Source: a virus
IMG/VR virus record: IMGVR_UViG_3300008738_000013
Coordinates: 1 to 31,724 of that record
DNA: 31,724 nucleotides
Reading direction: 5' to 3' (one strand)
The translations under genes were made by a program, and so were the position numbers. Under the pieces are notes generated by a model. The model was not told the origin of the DNA. It saw only the letters and a program-made list of their open reading frames with translations, and did no database searches. Positions 30,581 through 31,724 of the stretch are shown here, in pieces (within the stretch, counting starts at the first letter, position 1; each line of letters opens with the position of its first letter).

Positions 30581-30601
30581 CATTTTACCACTAAGGAATA
30601 T

Positions 30602-30802
30602 ATGATATGTTCATATTGTTATAAAACAGGCGTAAGATCAAAACATGATGTCAGTAAATGGTGGAACAATCCTGAAGATTCTGTTCATGTATGTTCTGAT
30701 GAATGCAGGTCTGAACTAAGGAAACTACTTAAAGGCGAAGCATGGATGGATCACAAACCAGAGGCAATCTTTGGGGTTCGTAAAGTTTGGCACACCTCTT
30801 GA
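30602..30802 (+). CDS. Small zinc-finger-like protein, 66 aa
   Basis: Two metal-binding knuckles: MICSYCYKTG (C-x-x-C) and VHVCSDECRSELRK (C-x-x-x-C), 27 residues apart, which suits a treble-clef or FCS-type zinc finger. The rest contains WMDHKPEAIFGVRKVWHTS. Such small early phage proteins may bind nucleic acid or a host protein. SD AAGGA, 5 bases before the ATG. Confidence 0.78.
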   Translation: MICSYCYKTGVRSKHDVSKWWNNPEDSVHVCSDECRSELRKLLKGEAWMDHKPEAIFGVRKVWHTS

Positions 30803-30829
30803 ATCATTATTATATCTGAAAGGAGATGT

Positions 30830-30973
30830 ATGAAACAGAAACAATTTAATGAGCTAATGGAACAGTACCAAAAAGAGAACGAATCAATTCTATACGATTG
30901 GGGAGTTACATTAATTAGGCTTGGTACATTTTTAATGACAGCATATCTAGTAATTACAGTAATTAATAATTAA
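30830..30973 (+). CDS. Small membrane protein, 47 aa
   Basis: A charged N-terminal helix (MKQKQFNELMEQYQKENESI) precedes one C-terminal membrane segment (VTLIRLGTFLMTAYLVITVI, residues 26-45), a tail-anchored layout. SD AAGGAGA, 5 bases before ATG. Could act on the host membrane early in infection; no family recognised. Confidence 0.75.
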   Translation: MKQKQFNELMEQYQKENESILYDWGVTLIRLGTFLMTAYLVITVINN

Positions 30974-30993
30974 TTTATAAACTTTTTTTAAGA

Positions 30994-31009
30994 TTGGCAT
31001 AGTATTCGC
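30994..31009 (+). promoter_or_regulatory. Possible sigma54-like -24/-12 promoter
   Basis: TTGGCATAGTATTCGC has GG and GC exactly 10 bases apart, as in sigma54 promoters (TGGCAC-N5-TTGC); only one base of the -12 box differs. Transcription would begin near 31021, just before the possible pseudoknot. A host with sigma54 is not established, so this is a weak call. Confidence 0.3.
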
Positions 31010-31144
31010 ATGATTAGTAAACAGACCAGACATAACTGGAGGAAGAGGTTTGGTCTGAAGATTAAACCTTCCTCCAAAATCTACGGCAAAAAAGATCGTA
31101 GGTTAAACAAAGTAAATCCTGAACAGGAGAAATGTTATGAGTAA
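31010..31144 (+). CDS. Small basic ORF, 44 aa (doubtful)
   Basis: MISKQTRHNWRKRFGLKIKP, then SSKIYGKKDRRLNKVNPEQE and KCYE. Basic and plausible as a peptide, but there is no SD, unlike every other gene in this operon. It overlaps the next gene by 8 bases. The same bases can form a pseudoknot (31022-31075), so this stretch may be a leader RNA instead. Confidence 0.4.
   Translation: MISKQTRHNWRKRFGLKIKPSSKIYGKKDRRLNKVNPEQEKCYE
31022..31075 (+). ncRNA. Possible H-type pseudoknot in leader of the 129-aa gene
   Basis: Stem 1: CAGACCA (31022-31028) with TGGTCTG (31051-31057). Stem 2: GGAGGAAG (31038-31045, in the loop of stem 1) with CTTCCTCC (31068-31075). The stems cross, giving loops of 9, 5 and 10 bases. 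The GGAGGA word resembles an SD and would be hidden in stem 2. Confidence 0.4.
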
Positions 31145-31526
31145 TCTAGTAAATAGTGGAAGATACGTTACCGCAAAAAGAGCAAAGGCGTTGCGACAAT
31201 TAGGCTTGGCAGTTCAAGTAGGTCAGTACATTGAAGATATGAACGGCGAGAATCGCAGACTTATGCATCGTGATGATGCAAACGATAAGATGGGCATTTG
31301 CTTGAATCCTACAAACAAGGAATTGACTGTAGGTCAGAGGTCTTATCTTTTATTCATGAGTAAGGGCAAAATTAATATCAATGAGCCTGTATCCGCTCAC
31401 TTAGCTAAGAAAGTAATGACTGAGACTAAACTTAGATCAGAGATTGATCGTCTTGGTCACTTGGCAAACAAGATTGATGCAAGCAGGTCAATTCTCAAGG
31501 AGGAGTTAGAAGCAGACCAGATATAA
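31137..31526 (+). CDS. Early hypothetical protein, 129 aa
   Basis: The N-terminal segment (RYVTAKRAKALRQLGLAVQV, then GQYIEDMNGENRRL) is basic and helical. The middle contains NPTNKELTVGQRSYLLFMSK, and the C-terminal third is a coiled coil (TETKLRSEIDRLGHLANKID). No membrane segment. SD AGGAG, 7 bases before ATG. Function unknown; a DNA- or RNA-associated role is only suggested by charge. Confidence 0.8.
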   Translation: MSNLVNSGRYVTAKRAKALRQLGLAVQVGQYIEDMNGENRRLMHRDDANDKMGICLNPTNKELTVGQRSYLLFMSKGKININEPVSAHLAKKVMTETKLRSEIDRLGHLANKIDASRSILKEELEADQI

Positions 31527-31540
31527 TATGTCTCTTTTAG

Positions 31541-31716
31541 TAGGCTGGAGAGTGGTCGTTGGTCTATCGGAAGATAGTTTGAGCAAGCCATTGGCAGAAT
31601 CCAGCCTATTGATGGACACATTGACTGAGTGGTTACTTAACGCCAGTTCCCCTCTAGCTAAGGGAAAGTGTACAGCAATCCGGAGTGAAAGCTGATCAGC
31701 ATTCCGATGCGTGTCC
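31541..31716 (+). ncRNA. Multi-branched structured RNA at right edge
   Basis: Outer stem TAGGCTGGA (31541-31549) / TCCAGCCTA (31600-31608) encloses CTATC-GGAA-GATAG with a GNRA loop and a small GCC/GGC arm, a three-way junction. A second domain is closed by GGACAC (31614-31619) / GTGTCC (31711-31716) and holds TTCCC/GGGAA, the palindrome GCTGATCAGC and GCAT-TCCG-ATGC. The stretch is less AT-rich than its neighbours. No tRNA or named ribozyme motif could be matched. The window ends 8 bases later, so the element may be incomplete. Confidence 0.5.
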
Positions 31717-31724
31717 GTACATGA

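Noticed and set aside
31541-31608. tRNA-like acceptor stem (GGCTGGA/TCCAGCC)
   Set aside because: No T-loop (TTCRA) or anticodon arm can be drawn between the arms; the closing stem is 9 bp.
31529-31696. 55-codon plus-strand ORF at the right edge
   Set aside because: No SD although all neighbours have AGGAG, and its bases form paired stems. Treated as structured RNA.

Overview
The window is an AT-rich stretch of a tailed double-stranded DNA phage genome (Caudoviricetes). It is most likely a short-tailed marine or aquatic phage known from environmental sequence rather than a cultured model. Pointers to this are an N4-gp56-type major capsid protein, a P22-like portal, an SU10-type adaptor, a T7 gp12/P22 gp10-like tail hub, the absence of sheath, tape-measure or tube genes, two 2-oxoglutarate/Fe(II) oxygenases, and tail fibres built from repeats of a kind common in marine phages. 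The host cannot be named from the sequence. TAA, TAG and TGA all act as stops (standard code). No tRNA, CRISPR, integrase or insertion sequence was seen.

Layout. Two divergent transcription units meet at 28096-28218. From 28095 leftward to position 1, all genes are on the minus strand and form the packaging, virion and lysis module. In transcription order these are: small terminase; a structured non-coding gap of about 330 bases; a holin-like gene; a 45-aa membrane peptide; a first oxygenase; a 14-aa cysteine-rich micro-ORF; large terminase; a small acidic protein; a second oxygenase; a 58-aa lipoprotein; portal; a small protein; scaffold; major capsid; two head proteins; adaptor; four small, very basic proteins; a tail protein; a 1274-aa repeat-rich fibre; and a collar-domain fibre. 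Next comes a lysis region (8.0-9.2 kb and 6.6-7.8 kb) with two different M15 peptidases, a lipoprotein, membrane proteins and a pair of paralogues. It is followed by a second collar-domain fibre, the 1035-aa tail hub, its accessory proteins, and a virion protein that runs off the left edge. Minus-strand genes are packed with TAATG/ATGA overlaps, so translational coupling is likely and Shine-Dalgarno (SD) sites are often weak.

From 28219 rightward lies a plus-strand operon of small, mostly unknown genes, probably early. It is driven by a good sigma70-like promoter (TTGACA, 16 bases, TAGAAT), and nearly every gene has a uniform AGGAGA SD. Its intergenic gaps are not empty: they carry long-stem hairpins. 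Two gaps carry the same two-stem RNA element, with different stem sequences that keep their pairing.

Most notable observations: (1) the covarying two-copy RNA element at 29226-29289 and 29833-29902; (2) an M15 lysin whose conserved N-terminus and signal peptide extend upstream of its only ATG with no canonical start, behind a 16-codon leader ORF and a hairpin; (3) the cysteine-rich micro-ORF between oxygenase and terminase; (4) a possible H-type pseudoknot at 31022-31075 and a multi-branched RNA at the right edge; (5) a beta module present four times in two neighbouring tail genes. Ten short genes (14 to 59 codons) and one edge-truncated gene are reported here from direct reading of the sequence.
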